Shown here: in pieces, positions 22,585-31,705 of the stretch | Numbering within the stretch: the stretch's first letter is position 1 | How the letters are laid out: each line of letters starts with the position of its first letter | NCBI GenBank assembly: GCA_902796515.1 | Contig: CADBOZ010000028.1 | Span: 1-34,439, forward strand | DNA: 34,439 nt | From: an uncultured bacterium | Lineage (GTDB): Bacteria > Cyanobacteriota > Vampirovibrionia > Gastranaerophilales > Gastranaerophilaceae | Reading direction: 5' to 3' | The notes under the pieces: generated by a model | What the model was told of the DNA's origin: nothing | Database searches by the model: none | What the model saw: only the letters and a program-made list of their open reading frames with translations | Made by a program: the position numbers and the translations under genes

Positions 22585-25500
22585 CTACATATTTATTGCT
22601 TGCCTTATTCTGTCAAGACAACTTTCGGGAGATATATTCCATTCTCTTTTTGTAATTCTTATTACCTGATATCCCGCTCTTTCAATAATAGATTGTTTTT
22701 TCATATCATTATATTTAGGCTGAATATTATCTTCAACGCCGTCAATTTCAACAACCGTTTTATCAATCAGAATATCGGCACTTACGGAACCTATTTCAAC
22801 TCCCGCTTTTATACTACCTTTTTTGGTCGGAAATTCTTCAAGAATGGCTGTATATACTTCTTTTTCAAATGTATTTTTAAAAGTATTTTCAAAAGGTTTA
22901 GAGTTTATCTTCTTAACATATTCAAGATAATCTCTTAAAAGTCCTTCGGGAAGCTCATTTACATCGGTTGAAATATAGTTTATTAATTTATGTCTTGCTC
23001 TTGTTATTGCAACGTTGAATAAATTCGGTTTTTGGGCAAACATAAGGCTTTGCGGATGAGAATTAGGAGCATAAGTCCAGCTCAAAAGCATTATATCTCT
23101 TTCATCCCCTTGAAATGTATGAGCGGTACCCGTATCAATCTTGTGTTTTAAAATTGTATCCGTATCAAATACTTTCAACAACGCTTTTTTTATTAAATCA
23201 ACCTGTGCTCTGAAAGTAGAAATAATCCCGATTGAAACAGGTTCGCCCGATGTATTCTCATCTCTGTCTTTAATAATTAATTCTTGAAGTGTTTTGACGA
23301 TTTCTTCGCATTCCGATACATTTCTTGTTGCATCATGGTCAACTTTACCGTCGCGAACTATTCTTAATTCAACAATATTGCCTGTATTAATTTTCGGACT
23401 CATAATTTTGATTTTTCCGCCGTAAAATTCCTTGCTTGAAAATTCAATAATGGGAGCGGGAGAGCGAAAATGTTCATCAAGCAGAACAGGGCTTGTTGAA
23501 TAATAATTTGCAAGGTCAAACATTGAATTATCCCTAAAGCGCCACATGAGTTGATATCTGTCATCAATTCCGTATTGAGCCAAAAAGCTTTGTTCTTTTG
23601 CTTTTTCAAGGAAGGAAAGATGGGGCAATTGCTTATCATCCCCTACTATTATTGCCTTTTTAGCTCTGAATAATACGGGAATGCAGCTTGCAATATCACA
23701 TTGGGATGCTTCGTCAATTATAACAACATCAAACATTGCGGGTTTTAATGGTAAACTGTTTGAAATAGCGTACGTTGTAGTACACCAGCACGGGAAAGCA
23801 TTTAAAAGCGGTTTAAAGTCTTCTTTTTCCATGACTCTTGATTGCAGATTTGCTTTTCTTGAAACAAGAGATTTTGAATGTATCATCAAACGTCTTCTTT
23901 TTCCCGCATCTGTTAAAATATTTTTTATGGCAGTTCTTCTTTTATTTTTCAATATATCGATTGCAAGCTTTTTCTGTTTTGATTTTAAAAGTTTTATTCT
24001 TCTTAAAATCTGATGAAGATTACCTATAGACATAATATCGTCTTCGGTTTTTTTAAGCTTTGCTTCTTCCATTGCAACATTGATTTCATAAGGCAGTCTT
24101 TTGTATATATCTTCATTCAGCGCTTTTTGTAATTTTAAAATTTTCTTTATTTTTTTATATATGAAGAAAAGTTTAATTTTATCAAATATATTTTTTTTGT
24201 ATTTCTTTTCAATTTCTTCAATCTTATTAAAGATTTTTTTTGCATTTTCAAGCTCTTCATAGCTTACTTTATTTACAAGCAAGGTAAGTGCTGCAATTGA
24301 GTCTTTTGCGCTTTCAAATTCTTCAAGTATGTTTGTATATTTTTTTTCTAAAGACAATATCGATAAAGCGGAATCTTCAAGACGTCTTATATCTTTAAGA
24401 AGATCTTTCATATCATCAATATCCGCCGTCATATTATCGTCAAAACCTTCGTTAAGGTTGACTTTGTTTGACAGCAGCTCCTGTAATTCAAGATTTAATT
24501 GCTTCTGATAGTTGCTTCTTCCTGCTCTCAGTGCAAGATACGGAGCATTTAATTCATTCAATCTTTCCGCTACAACATCTACCGCTTTATCCATTCTGCT
24601 TGCAACAAGTACGGATTTACCGTTTGCAATTAAATGCGCAACCGTATTAACTATTGTTTGGCTTTTTCCCGTTCCGGGAGGGCCATATACGGCAAGAAAA
24701 TCATTTTCTTCGATTTTTCTTATAACTTCTTCCTGTGAATCCGATAAACTTAACGGTGTTATGGGGAAAAAGTTATCAAGCTGTTGTTCTTCAATTTTAA
24801 TATTACTTTGTCCCGTTGACTCCAAAAATTCCTGATTTATGACATTTAACACCGTTTCCCTGTGTACTCCGGACGGTTTTTCGGCTATTTGCATAAGTTC
24901 ATGCAACACTCCTGCCGTTACTGTCGGGCGCGTGGTTAAAATCACGGCTTGAGTGTATTCAAGATTTAAGGTTTCAACTTTTACCTTTGGTGTATTTTGT
25001 ATTGTTTCAATCGAGTCGAAATCAAATTCACCGTTTTCTATGTTTTTTACAAGGTCTTCTTTTGAAAATTCTCTGTTATAAAAATCCGCTTCATCCTGTT
25101 TGATATCCGAAATATTGCCGATATTAAGAGAAATATTTATATCGGGCACAAGGGATTTTAATGTTGTTAAAAACACGTCCAAATCTTCTTTTTTCAAAGG
25201 TAATTCCGGAACAACATCCAACAATCCCGACAACATTGCGTCGGTTTCCTGCTCGTCTTCTCTTTGAATTAGCTGCGCTATTGCTCCTGTATTTAAAGAA
25301 AGCGTATCTTCAAGAATTGATAATTGAAGATTAACACCATTTCTTTCAAGTTTCGCCGGAGCGTACAACAAAGGAGTTAAAAATTCATTATTTTTCTTTG
25401 ATTTCCCGTTTTTTCCGACCAGAAACAAATACCCGTATATTAAATATTTATCCTTTGTATTCATTTCGGATTGTATCATAAGCTCGGTCAGGTAGCTGTT

Positions 25501-25713
25501 TGTACCGTCAAGCAAGAGAGGTTCGGCGAAAGCTGAGAATACTTTTTCTTCACCCTCTAAAAAAGCCCATTTATTTTCCTTATCGCCTTTTAAATTCCTG
25601 AACGTGGAAGATTTAACTTCTTCTCTTACACAATCATGAAGATAATTACATATTTTTTTAATAAAGCTTCCTCTAAAAGCATTTTTGATGGCATTCGGTA
25701 CGGTTTGCAACAT
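22585..25713 (-). CDS. SF1 (UPF1-like) helicase with C-terminal endonuclease domain
   Basis: 1042 aa. The helicase core has Walker A GPPGTGKS (344-351), a Walker B DEAS box (667-670) in IIDEASQCD, GDDKQLP (691-697), HTFQGDERD (865-873) and the arginine motif VAITRAR (901-907). A long helical insert (about 430-640) separates motifs I and II. The N-terminal 300 residues look like the accessory domain of multidomain AAA_11/AAA_12 helicases. The C-terminus (950-1042) is a Vsr/DUF559-like nuclease: Asp980 in ADILID, Glu989 and Asp991 in VEIDG, then GYQVIRIT. Such proteins act in DNA repair or phage defence; which applies here is open. AGGA supports the start. Confidence 0.9.
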   Translation of the reverse strand: MLQTVPNAIKNAFRGSFIKKICNYLHDCVREEVKSSTFRNLKGDKENKWAFLEGEEKVFSAFAEPLLLDGTNSYLTELMIQSEMNTKDKYLIYGYLFLVGKNGKSKKNNEFLTPLLYAPAKLERNGVNLQLSILEDTLSLNTGAIAQLIQREDEQETDAMLSGLLDVVPELPLKKEDLDVFLTTLKSLVPDINISLNIGNISDIKQDEADFYNREFSKEDLVKNIENGEFDFDSIETIQNTPKVKVETLNLEYTQAVILTTRPTVTAGVLHELMQIAEKPSGVHRETVLNVINQEFLESTGQSNIKIEEQQLDNFFPITPLSLSDSQEEVIRKIEENDFLAVYGPPGTGKSQTIVNTVAHLIANGKSVLVASRMDKAVDVVAERLNELNAPYLALRAGRSNYQKQLNLELQELLSNKVNLNEGFDDNMTADIDDMKDLLKDIRRLEDSALSILSLEKKYTNILEEFESAKDSIAALTLLVNKVSYEELENAKKIFNKIEEIEKKYKKNIFDKIKLFFIYKKIKKILKLQKALNEDIYKRLPYEINVAMEEAKLKKTEDDIMSIGNLHQILRRIKLLKSKQKKLAIDILKNKRRTAIKNILTDAGKRRRLMIHSKSLVSRKANLQSRVMEKEDFKPLLNAFPCWCTTTYAISNSLPLKPAMFDVVIIDEASQCDIASCIPVLFRAKKAIIVGDDKQLPHLSFLEKAKEQSFLAQYGIDDRYQLMWRFRDNSMFDLANYYSTSPVLLDEHFRSPAPIIEFSSKEFYGGKIKIMSPKINTGNIVELRIVRDGKVDHDATRNVSECEEIVKTLQELIIKDRDENTSGEPVSIGIISTFRAQVDLIKKALLKVFDTDTILKHKIDTGTAHTFQGDERDIMLLSWTYAPNSHPQSLMFAQKPNLFNVAITRARHKLINYISTDVNELPEGLLRDYLEYVKKINSKPFENTFKNTFEKEVYTAILEEFPTKKGSIKAGVEIGSVSADILIDKTVVEIDGVEDNIQPKYNDMKKQSIIERAGYQVIRITKREWNISPESCLDRIRQAINM

Positions 25714-25830
25714 ATTTTTAATTCCTAACTAATTCAAGTTTAATTATTATACCATATTGTTTTAAAATTGAATTCATCTATTTTTTTTAATAAATTCAGT
25801 CTTTATATTGGGATTTAAAATTGATTTTTA

Positions 25831-25845
25831 TGATAAAATCCAGAT
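25831..25845 (+). promoter_or_regulatory. extended -10 promoter of the AsmA-like gene
   Basis: TGA then TAAAAT (25834-25839) gives an extended -10 element, 6 nt before the ATG at 25846 and with no Shine-Dalgarno. The same spacing is seen before the thioesterase, queD and phosphoesterase genes. Confidence 0.5.
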
Positions 25846-28623
25846 ATGCCAAAAGGATTTAATACAAAAAACATTACCAAAAGATTGCTGTATACCGTAT
25901 TGATAATTATAACGGGTTTTATTATTTCGAGTATGGCGGTATGGCTGTATGTAATTCCTGCGCTTGCTCAATCAAAAGCGTTTATAAATATTCTTGATAA
26001 ATCTTTAAAAGAAATCGTAAATCTGGATTTGGTTATCGAAAAACCCGAACTTAAAACAAGCCTGAAACCCTGTGTAAAATTTTCCGTCAATAATTTAACT
26101 TTAAAAAAAGAAAATAATACTCTTGTTGAACTTAAAGATTTTTATGCTTCAATTTCTCTTGATAAAATATTAAAAAAAGAAATAAAACTAAACGAATTAA
26201 ATGCAAAAAAGCTAATATTAAAAGCGGATGAGCTTCAAAACCTTAAATACAATATTTCAGACAAAAATGAACAGAGTGAATGGAAATTTGACTATTTTAA
26301 TTCAACCGTCAATCTTGATGAGCTTGAAGTTTCATATATTCAAAATTCAACTTTACTTGAATTGTTAATGAGGGATGTAAGCCTGTCAAACGAGGGCGAA
26401 TATAAGTATCTCGGATTTAATCTTGAAGCATATTTAAAGAGAAATGGCAAAGTTTATGCCGATATTGTATCTTCAACCACGGATGAAATAAAAATATTTA
26501 ACAATAAACTTACAATTGATGATTTAAGAGTTGTGATTAATTCATCAAGATTAAGATTGTTTTCGGATATTGGCTTAAAAAATTCCGTTATAAACGTTAT
26601 ATCCGATAAATTTATGCTTGAAGATATTTTTAATATCCTTAATTCAAATTTCATAATTGCAAACGGAAGCGAATTATTAAAGCCTTTAAACAGTCCGAAC
26701 GGTCGGGTTGCTTTTGATGTTACAATGAAAAACAATGAATTATCAGGGATTTTAAATATAGATAACACGAAAGCAAATTTAAAAGATTTAACAAATATAC
26801 CGCTCAATATCCAAACGGGAACAGTCAAAATATTTAAAGATAAAATCAAATTTACGGGATTAAAAGGTTATTACGGCAAAGATAAGAACAATGAAATTAA
26901 AATTGAAGGCGATATCAAGGATTACTATAAAACATTTGATTCAAATATAACAATAGATACAATCATATCAAATGAGTTCTTTAAAAATTATCTCTCGCCT
27001 TTGATAAATAAAACCGTACTGCATGTTTCGAGTCCGGTTAAAACAAGAATTGTATATAAAGCAAAAAACAACATTATGGATATACTATGGCTTATGAAAT
27101 TATCAAAAGGAGTAAGCCTCGGAGTTGACGATTCAAAATCTCCTTTAATTGAATACGACAGAGCTGTAAAAGGTGATTTTCATATAGAAAACAACATATT
27201 TGATGTAAGAAATATTAATTATTATATTGCTCCGGATATCAAAAGAGGCATTAAATTACAACCTGTAGTCGTATTGGATGCAAAAATGAACATGAAAAAC
27301 GGTGCGCTGAATAATGCCGGTTTTGTGTTTGAACGGGAAATACCGTCAGAATTTTTAAATCTTTTTGCAGGCTCCGGCTTCTTTAAAAAAGGCACAATTA
27401 AAGGAAGTGCACATGTTGTATATAAGAATAATACTCCGACACTTGATGCCGATATGATAATGGATAAAGTTCTTGTGCCGTCACAAAGAGTTTTTATCAA
27501 AAGCGCAAAATTATCAACAAAGGATAATTTAATAAATATTGAAGCGGAAGGCAGATTTAAAAGAGCATCGTACAACCTCAAGGGTCATATGGCAAATAAG
27601 CTTATCAAACCCTACACGATTAAAAAATTAAATCTTGACGTAGATGAAGTTGATGTGGAAAGATTTTTAGCATCGGTTAATGCTTCAAACACAACCGAAA
27701 GCACAGTTGATATCAATAAGATAGAAAATGAAAATTCTCTTGATATAAAAGATGATAATTTTATGTTTGATTACAGTTTAATTAAAATTGAAGATGCGGA
27801 TTTTACATTAAACAAAGGACATTATAAAGACCTTAATTTCGGAAATATTAAAGCAAATCTTACTCTTGATAACGGTATATTAAATATAAAATCAAACAGG
27901 TTTGATATAGCCGAAGGTATTTCAACTTTAAAAGTTAACTGTAACTTAAATGATTTAAAATATTACATAAGACTCGGTATCAGAGAAGTTAATTCCAGTC
28001 TTATGGCAAAAGTGTTGTTTGACCTTGAAAAAGAAATTACGGGAAAAGTCTCCGGACTAATTGAATTAAACAGTGATAAAAGTTTAAAACTTAACGGCGA
28101 TATTAAATTCAGAATAAAAGACGGAACAATAGGTAAAATCGGTCTGGTTGAATATGTATTAAAGGTTGCTTCGGTGTTTAGAAATCCGATAGCAATGATT
28201 AGCCCCGGAACAATTATGGATATCATTTCCGTACCGGATGGCAAGTTTGATGAAATAAACGGAGAAATGAAAGTTGAAGATAATATAATAAAAAGAATAA
28301 ACATTAAATCTTATTCGTCTTCACTCAGCGCTTTAATCAGGGGCAGAATGGATTTGGAACGACATGATGTATCACTTAGAATATATACAAGATTTTCATC
28401 AAATAAAAAAACAGTGTTTAATTTCTTAAGAAATATTTCACTTAATTTTCTTGCAAATAAAGTTCAATTTAATTCAAAAAACGATACAAACTACTATAAA
28501 GCCGAGCTGGATGAACTTCCGCAAATTGATATTGAAGAAAATAAAACTCAGGTATTTTTAACATCCGTTGAAGGTGATGTTGAGCACAACAACTTCCTGT
28601 CAAGCTTAAAAAGAATTAAGTAA
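25846..28623 (+). CDS. AsmA-like envelope protein (YhdP/TamB-type lipid bridge)
   Basis: 925 aa with one N-terminal membrane helix (about 12-37), the rest predicted periplasmic and built from repeating amphipathic beta-strands. The C-terminal region (about 740-860) has the AsmA-like pattern GTIGKIGLVEYVLKVASVF ... GKFDEINGEMKVEDNIIKRI ... ALIRGRMDLERHDVSLRIY. Proteins of this family bridge the inner and outer membrane and move phospholipids, so the organism should be diderm. It is smaller than YhdP/TamB (about 1260 aa) and larger than AsmA (617 aa). Single gene, 2-bp convergent gap to the next gene. Confidence 0.86.
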   Translation: MPKGFNTKNITKRLLYTVLIIITGFIISSMAVWLYVIPALAQSKAFINILDKSLKEIVNLDLVIEKPELKTSLKPCVKFSVNNLTLKKENNTLVELKDFYASISLDKILKKEIKLNELNAKKLILKADELQNLKYNISDKNEQSEWKFDYFNSTVNLDELEVSYIQNSTLLELLMRDVSLSNEGEYKYLGFNLEAYLKRNGKVYADIVSSTTDEIKIFNNKLTIDDLRVVINSSRLRLFSDIGLKNSVINVISDKFMLEDIFNILNSNFIIANGSELLKPLNSPNGRVAFDVTMKNNELSGILNIDNTKANLKDLTNIPLNIQTGTVKIFKDKIKFTGLKGYYGKDKNNEIKIEGDIKDYYKTFDSNITIDTIISNEFFKNYLSPLINKTVLHVSSPVKTRIVYKAKNNIMDILWLMKLSKGVSLGVDDSKSPLIEYDRAVKGDFHIENNIFDVRNINYYIAPDIKRGIKLQPVVVLDAKMNMKNGALNNAGFVFEREIPSEFLNLFAGSGFFKKGTIKGSAHVVYKNNTPTLDADMIMDKVLVPSQRVFIKSAKLSTKDNLINIEAEGRFKRASYNLKGHMANKLIKPYTIKKLNLDVDEVDVERFLASVNASNTTESTVDINKIENENSLDIKDDNFMFDYSLIKIEDADFTLNKGHYKDLNFGNIKANLTLDNGILNIKSNRFDIAEGISTLKVNCNLNDLKYYIRLGIREVNSSLMAKVLFDLEKEITGKVSGLIELNSDKSLKLNGDIKFRIKDGTIGKIGLVEYVLKVASVFRNPIAMISPGTIMDIISVPDGKFDEINGEMKVEDNIIKRINIKSYSSSLSALIRGRMDLERHDVSLRIYTRFSSNKKTVFNFLRNISLNFLANKVQFNSKNDTNYYKAELDELPQIDIEENKTQVFLTSVEGDVEHNNFLSSLKRIK

Positions 28624-28625
28624 AA

Positions 28626-29630
28626 CTAATTTTCAAAAGTTTCGTCAATTTTAAATACCGTTTTTACTACAAGATGTGCCGTAATTAAAACATCACAGGG
28701 TACAAATCCTGAAGATACAACATTAAAATTCCTTGTCTGTTGTTTATCTTGTTTTTTTCTTTTAACAATATTTTCTTCGATTTCGATTTTATAGTTCATT
28801 TCTTTTTTAAATATACTTATTGCTTTTCTGATTTTTTCAAAAGGAAATGAATTATCCGCAAAAAATCTTAAATATATGGTATTTTCAAAAGAATTTATAC
28901 AGCATAAAACATTTGAAAAGTTTACCGTTTCAAAAATTAGACTAAAATCCGAGTTTTGTATTGCATAGTCCTCTTCCTTGCTCTCCGGTTTAAATTCAAT
29001 GTTTTTATCAAATATCGGCGGATTAACGGGTATATACAAAAGCAAAAGCTCTTTTACAACATTTGCAGAGGCGGAGTTTTGAATTGCATTTAATATTCCA
29101 AGGACATCCTTAAGCTGATTAACATCCTTTACACCTGATTTTAATGATTCTGCAATGGCTTTTAAAACTCTTTCAATTGCATCGGATGCATTATTGTTTA
29201 AAATCTCGGTTAATACTTTTGTATCAACATTTTTACCGATTAAAGCCTTAATTATCGGACTTTCCAGAGTTAAGAGCAGCTTGTTTATATTTTCGGGCAT
29301 CTTCATTACGTTTCTTAAATATTTTAAAAGAACCTCGGAATTCATTTTAATATTTTTTTTATTTACCCCGTCAACAATATTATCAAATGTTTCAGAAGCT
29401 GTTTTATTATCTTCCGATATTTGTTTTTGCAGATTGTCGTTATTTTTTTTATTTTGATTTTCAATTTGCTCAACCATAGGCTGATTTAACGGATTTGCAT
29501 ACAAATTAGCGCCCGTTGTGTTTTGGAATTGGTTATTCGTTATATTTACATTCGGGTTTAGTTTAGGATTAAATTTAGGATTTAAGGCGGGATTAAAATT
29601 AGAATTAAAGCCCGAATTAAAATTTGTCAT
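28626..29630 (-). CDS. hypothetical protein with Asn/Pro-rich N-terminal repeats; possibly FliK-like
   Basis: 334 aa. Residues 3-35 are a tandem of short units NFN, NPxFN or NPxLN (for example FNPALNPKFNPKLNP), low-complexity and probably disordered. Residues 55-190 are helical, with Leu-rich segments. The C-terminal 140 residues begin LLLLYIPVNPPIF and continue with mixed alpha/beta segments (NTIYLRFFADNSF, then SGFVPCDVLITAHLVVKTVF). This resembles a Firmicutes family found with FlhB-like C-terminal proteins and the C-terminal domain of hook-length protein FliK, from memory. The flagellar operon 2 kb away fits a flagellar role, which remains inference. Confidence 0.75.
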   Translation of the reverse strand: MTNFNSGFNSNFNPALNPKFNPKLNPNVNITNNQFQNTTGANLYANPLNQPMVEQIENQNKKNNDNLQKQISEDNKTASETFDNIVDGVNKKNIKMNSEVLLKYLRNVMKMPENINKLLLTLESPIIKALIGKNVDTKVLTEILNNNASDAIERVLKAIAESLKSGVKDVNQLKDVLGILNAIQNSASANVVKELLLLYIPVNPPIFDKNIEFKPESKEEDYAIQNSDFSLIFETVNFSNVLCCINSFENTIYLRFFADNSFPFEKIRKAISIFKKEMNYKIEIEENIVKRKKQDKQQTRNFNVVSSGFVPCDVLITAHLVVKTVFKIDETFEN

Positions 29631-29787
29631 GACATTTAACCGATAAAAAATCTATTTTTTGAATTGTAAACTTTTTTTACAGTGTAAAAATCAACCAAAT
29701 GTACGATGAATACTGAATACTACACGTGTAAGATAATAGAGTAAACATAAGTTTGCTAAATTTGTAATTTCAGTTTAAAATGCAATT

Positions 29788-29864
29788 ATAGAAAGTTAAA
29801 CAAAATTTGTTTGAAAAATGATTTTTAATGGGGAAATGGGGGTTTTGATAACCTCCCTTTTTTT
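29788..29864 (+). ncRNA. candidate small RNA of about 77 nt
   Basis: The span from the predicted start 6-7 nt after TAAAAT (29776-29781) to the T-run of the terminator (29858-29864) would give an RNA of about 77 nt. It contains AAACAAAATTTGTTT, an A/U inverted repeat, and the 3' G-rich terminator hairpin. No ORF is present. The evidence is the promoter/terminator pair only; no conservation or expression data are available. Confidence 0.3.
29838..29864 (+). terminator. Rho-independent terminator without an upstream gene
   Basis: GGGGGTT (29838-29844), loop TTGAT, AACCTCC (29850-29856), then C and seven T (29858-29864). The stem has one G-T pair. The T-run is on the plus strand only, so it terminates plus-strand transcription, although no plus-strand gene ends here. 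On the minus strand it lies 24-50 bp after the TPR gene but lacks a good T-run. Confidence 0.7.
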
Positions 29865-29887
29865 ATGCTTAGCCCCTTAAAAAAGAC

Positions 29888-31555
29888 TTATTTTCTCAAT
29901 CTTGCTATTCTTTCGCTTTGTTTTAGTATGTTTTCGTATGCTTTAATCTTTTCTTTATTACCGCCGAGAAGAGTTATTTCATAAGCCTGCTTTTTATATT
30001 TAATATTGGTTTTATCAAGTTCAATAGCTTCTTTTGCATATAAAAATGCATTTTCGTATTCGCCGAGCTCTTTATAGCTTCTTGCCATTTGCGAATAATA
30101 TTTTGCAACGGAAGGATTGAGTCTGATGGCAGTATAAACAGAGGACTTTGCCTCCTCGTAGTTTTGTAAGTCATTTAATATAAGACCTCTGAAATAATGC
30201 GATTCAGCTTTATTTGAGTCAAGCTCTATATATTTTTCAATAGATGCAAGTGCTTCCGGAAGGTCTTTTAATCTGTAGTATATTCTTGCAAGAGAATTAT
30301 ATATACTTACACACTTTTCGTTTTTAACTTTTACTCTTTCAATATACTCAATTGCTTCTTCATATCTTTTATCATCAATTAATAAATCAATCAGTTCAAG
30401 CATATTTGAAATTGAATCAGGATAAAGTTTTAGTGAGCGTTTTAGAACCTGAATTGCTCTGCTATACAGTTTTAATTCTTTATAAATATAAGCAAGAGCA
30501 TCAAGCAGTAAAGGATTATCTTTTTCCTGATTGTAGTATTTTTCAAGTTCGCTTTTGGCTTTAACTATGTTCAACTTCATCAAATTAATTGTTTGAATTA
30601 AAATTTGAGCGGAAGAGTATACATCCGAAGTTTTATCTATTAAATTCAAGTTCAACAATGCTTTTGAATATTCGTTTTGCCTTATTAATATCCAGCCCGA
30701 TACAAAATATTTTTCATTTAGTCCGGCGCTGTCATTTCTCAATAAAGAATAGTTAATTGATTTTTTGAGAGCTTCAAGAGCTTCTTTATACCATGACATT
30801 TCCATATAAGCGCGGGCAAGGTCATAATAAATATCGTGTTTATCGTTATCTAATTTAATTGCATCCGAAAAAAGTTTAACCGCACTGTTGTAATTATGTT
30901 TTTTTGCTTCAACAAGTCCGAGATAATAAAGTGCTCTTGCATCATCATCTCCGACATTGATACAACACTGGATAGCTTTCTGATAATTTGCATTTTCAAT
31001 TTCAATTTCAGCTAAATCCAAATTTGCATCTTTATGCAAATTATCTAAATCCAAAACTCTTTCAAGGATAAGCTTCTTTTTTTCGGGACTTATAAGAGAA
31101 ATCAGATACAAGATATCAGGATTAAGTTTAAGACTTTCGTCAAGATTATTAAAAATCTCCAGAACTTCTTGATATCTTTCCGTTTTAATTAAAGCACTTA
31201 AATAATTTTTGCAGTTTGTTGCATCGGGGTTGCTGTTATACATTTTTTGCGCAAGCTTTAGAGCTTTAGCATAGTTATTTTCCGAAATATAAATATCATA
31301 GCATCTTTGCAGGCTGTATCTGTGGTCTTTATTGATAGATAGCGCTTTTTGAAACTCATCAAGCGCTCTTTCGCGATTATTTAAAAGTATATGCAAATCT
31401 CCGATTTGAGATAAAAGCTCAACATTATCCTCGGGGACTTCATCATATTCTAATGCCTTGTAAAGCATTTCGATTGCTTCTTTGTATTGCTTTAAATTTT
31501 TGAACTGAAATGATTTTTTAATCAGTTCGATTTTCTCTGTATTCTTCTTATCCAT
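29888..31555 (-). CDS. tetratricopeptide-repeat protein
   Basis: 555 aa made almost wholly of TPR helix pairs of 34 residues, about fourteen in all, for example AIEMLYKALEYD, ALDEFQKALSINKDHRYSL and EEAKSSVYTAIRLNPSVAKYY. No signal peptide or membrane helix is seen, so it should be a cytoplasmic protein-protein scaffold. No enzyme domain is attached. It is divergent from the flagellar rod operon by 150 bp. The start is supported by a promoter with TTGAAT-17-TATAAT 7 nt before the ATG. Partner unknown. Confidence 0.92.
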   Translation of the reverse strand: MDKKNTEKIELIKKSFQFKNLKQYKEAIEMLYKALEYDEVPEDNVELLSQIGDLHILLNNRERALDEFQKALSINKDHRYSLQRCYDIYISENNYAKALKLAQKMYNSNPDATNCKNYLSALIKTERYQEVLEIFNNLDESLKLNPDILYLISLISPEKKKLILERVLDLDNLHKDANLDLAEIEIENANYQKAIQCCINVGDDDARALYYLGLVEAKKHNYNSAVKLFSDAIKLDNDKHDIYYDLARAYMEMSWYKEALEALKKSINYSLLRNDSAGLNEKYFVSGWILIRQNEYSKALLNLNLIDKTSDVYSSAQILIQTINLMKLNIVKAKSELEKYYNQEKDNPLLLDALAYIYKELKLYSRAIQVLKRSLKLYPDSISNMLELIDLLIDDKRYEEAIEYIERVKVKNEKCVSIYNSLARIYYRLKDLPEALASIEKYIELDSNKAESHYFRGLILNDLQNYEEAKSSVYTAIRLNPSVAKYYSQMARSYKELGEYENAFLYAKEAIELDKTNIKYKKQAYEITLLGGNKEKIKAYENILKQSERIARLRK

Positions 31556-31591
31556 AAGAAATATTATATTTTATTTTAACCTCTAATTCAA
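31556..31591 (-). promoter_or_regulatory. sigma70-type promoter of the TPR gene, leaderless
   Basis: On the minus strand TTGAAT (31586-31591), a 17-bp spacer and TATAAT (31563-31568), then 7 nt to the ATG at 31555. This is the best promoter in the window and leaves no leader for a Shine-Dalgarno. Confidence 0.65.
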
Positions 31592-31705
31592 TCAAAAAAT
31601 TGACAATTAAACTAAAATCATTATTTCTAATATATAAAGTGTATTTTTTTTGAATTCATTTAAGTTAAAAAAAATAACGTCGATGCCTATAAAAAAGGAG
31701 TTACA

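Larger units (their letters stand above)
29631..29887. other. 257-bp intergenic region
   Basis: No ORF of any substance. On the plus strand there is a possible promoter (TTGCTA at 29753-29758, 17-bp spacer, TAAAAT at 29776-29781) and a strong terminator (29838-29864). A palindrome TTTTTAC-AGT-GTAAAAA is at 29674-29690. The plus-strand signals serve no annotated gene, because both flanking genes are on the minus strand. Confidence 0.7.

Noticed and set aside
23681-24013. Plus-strand ORFs antisense to the helicase (also 22600-22938 and 24468-24835)
   Set aside because: They are shadows of a long, domain-supported helicase frame.
29530-29625. CRISPR-like short repeats
   Set aside because: The repeats are 9-15 bp, lack unique spacers and are coding (Asn/Pro units).
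31635-31686. Sigma28-type flagellar promoter (TAAAGTGT at 31635-31642, GTCGATGC at 31679-31686)
   Set aside because: The two parts are 36 bp apart, not about 11, and the alternative pairing matches the consensus poorly.
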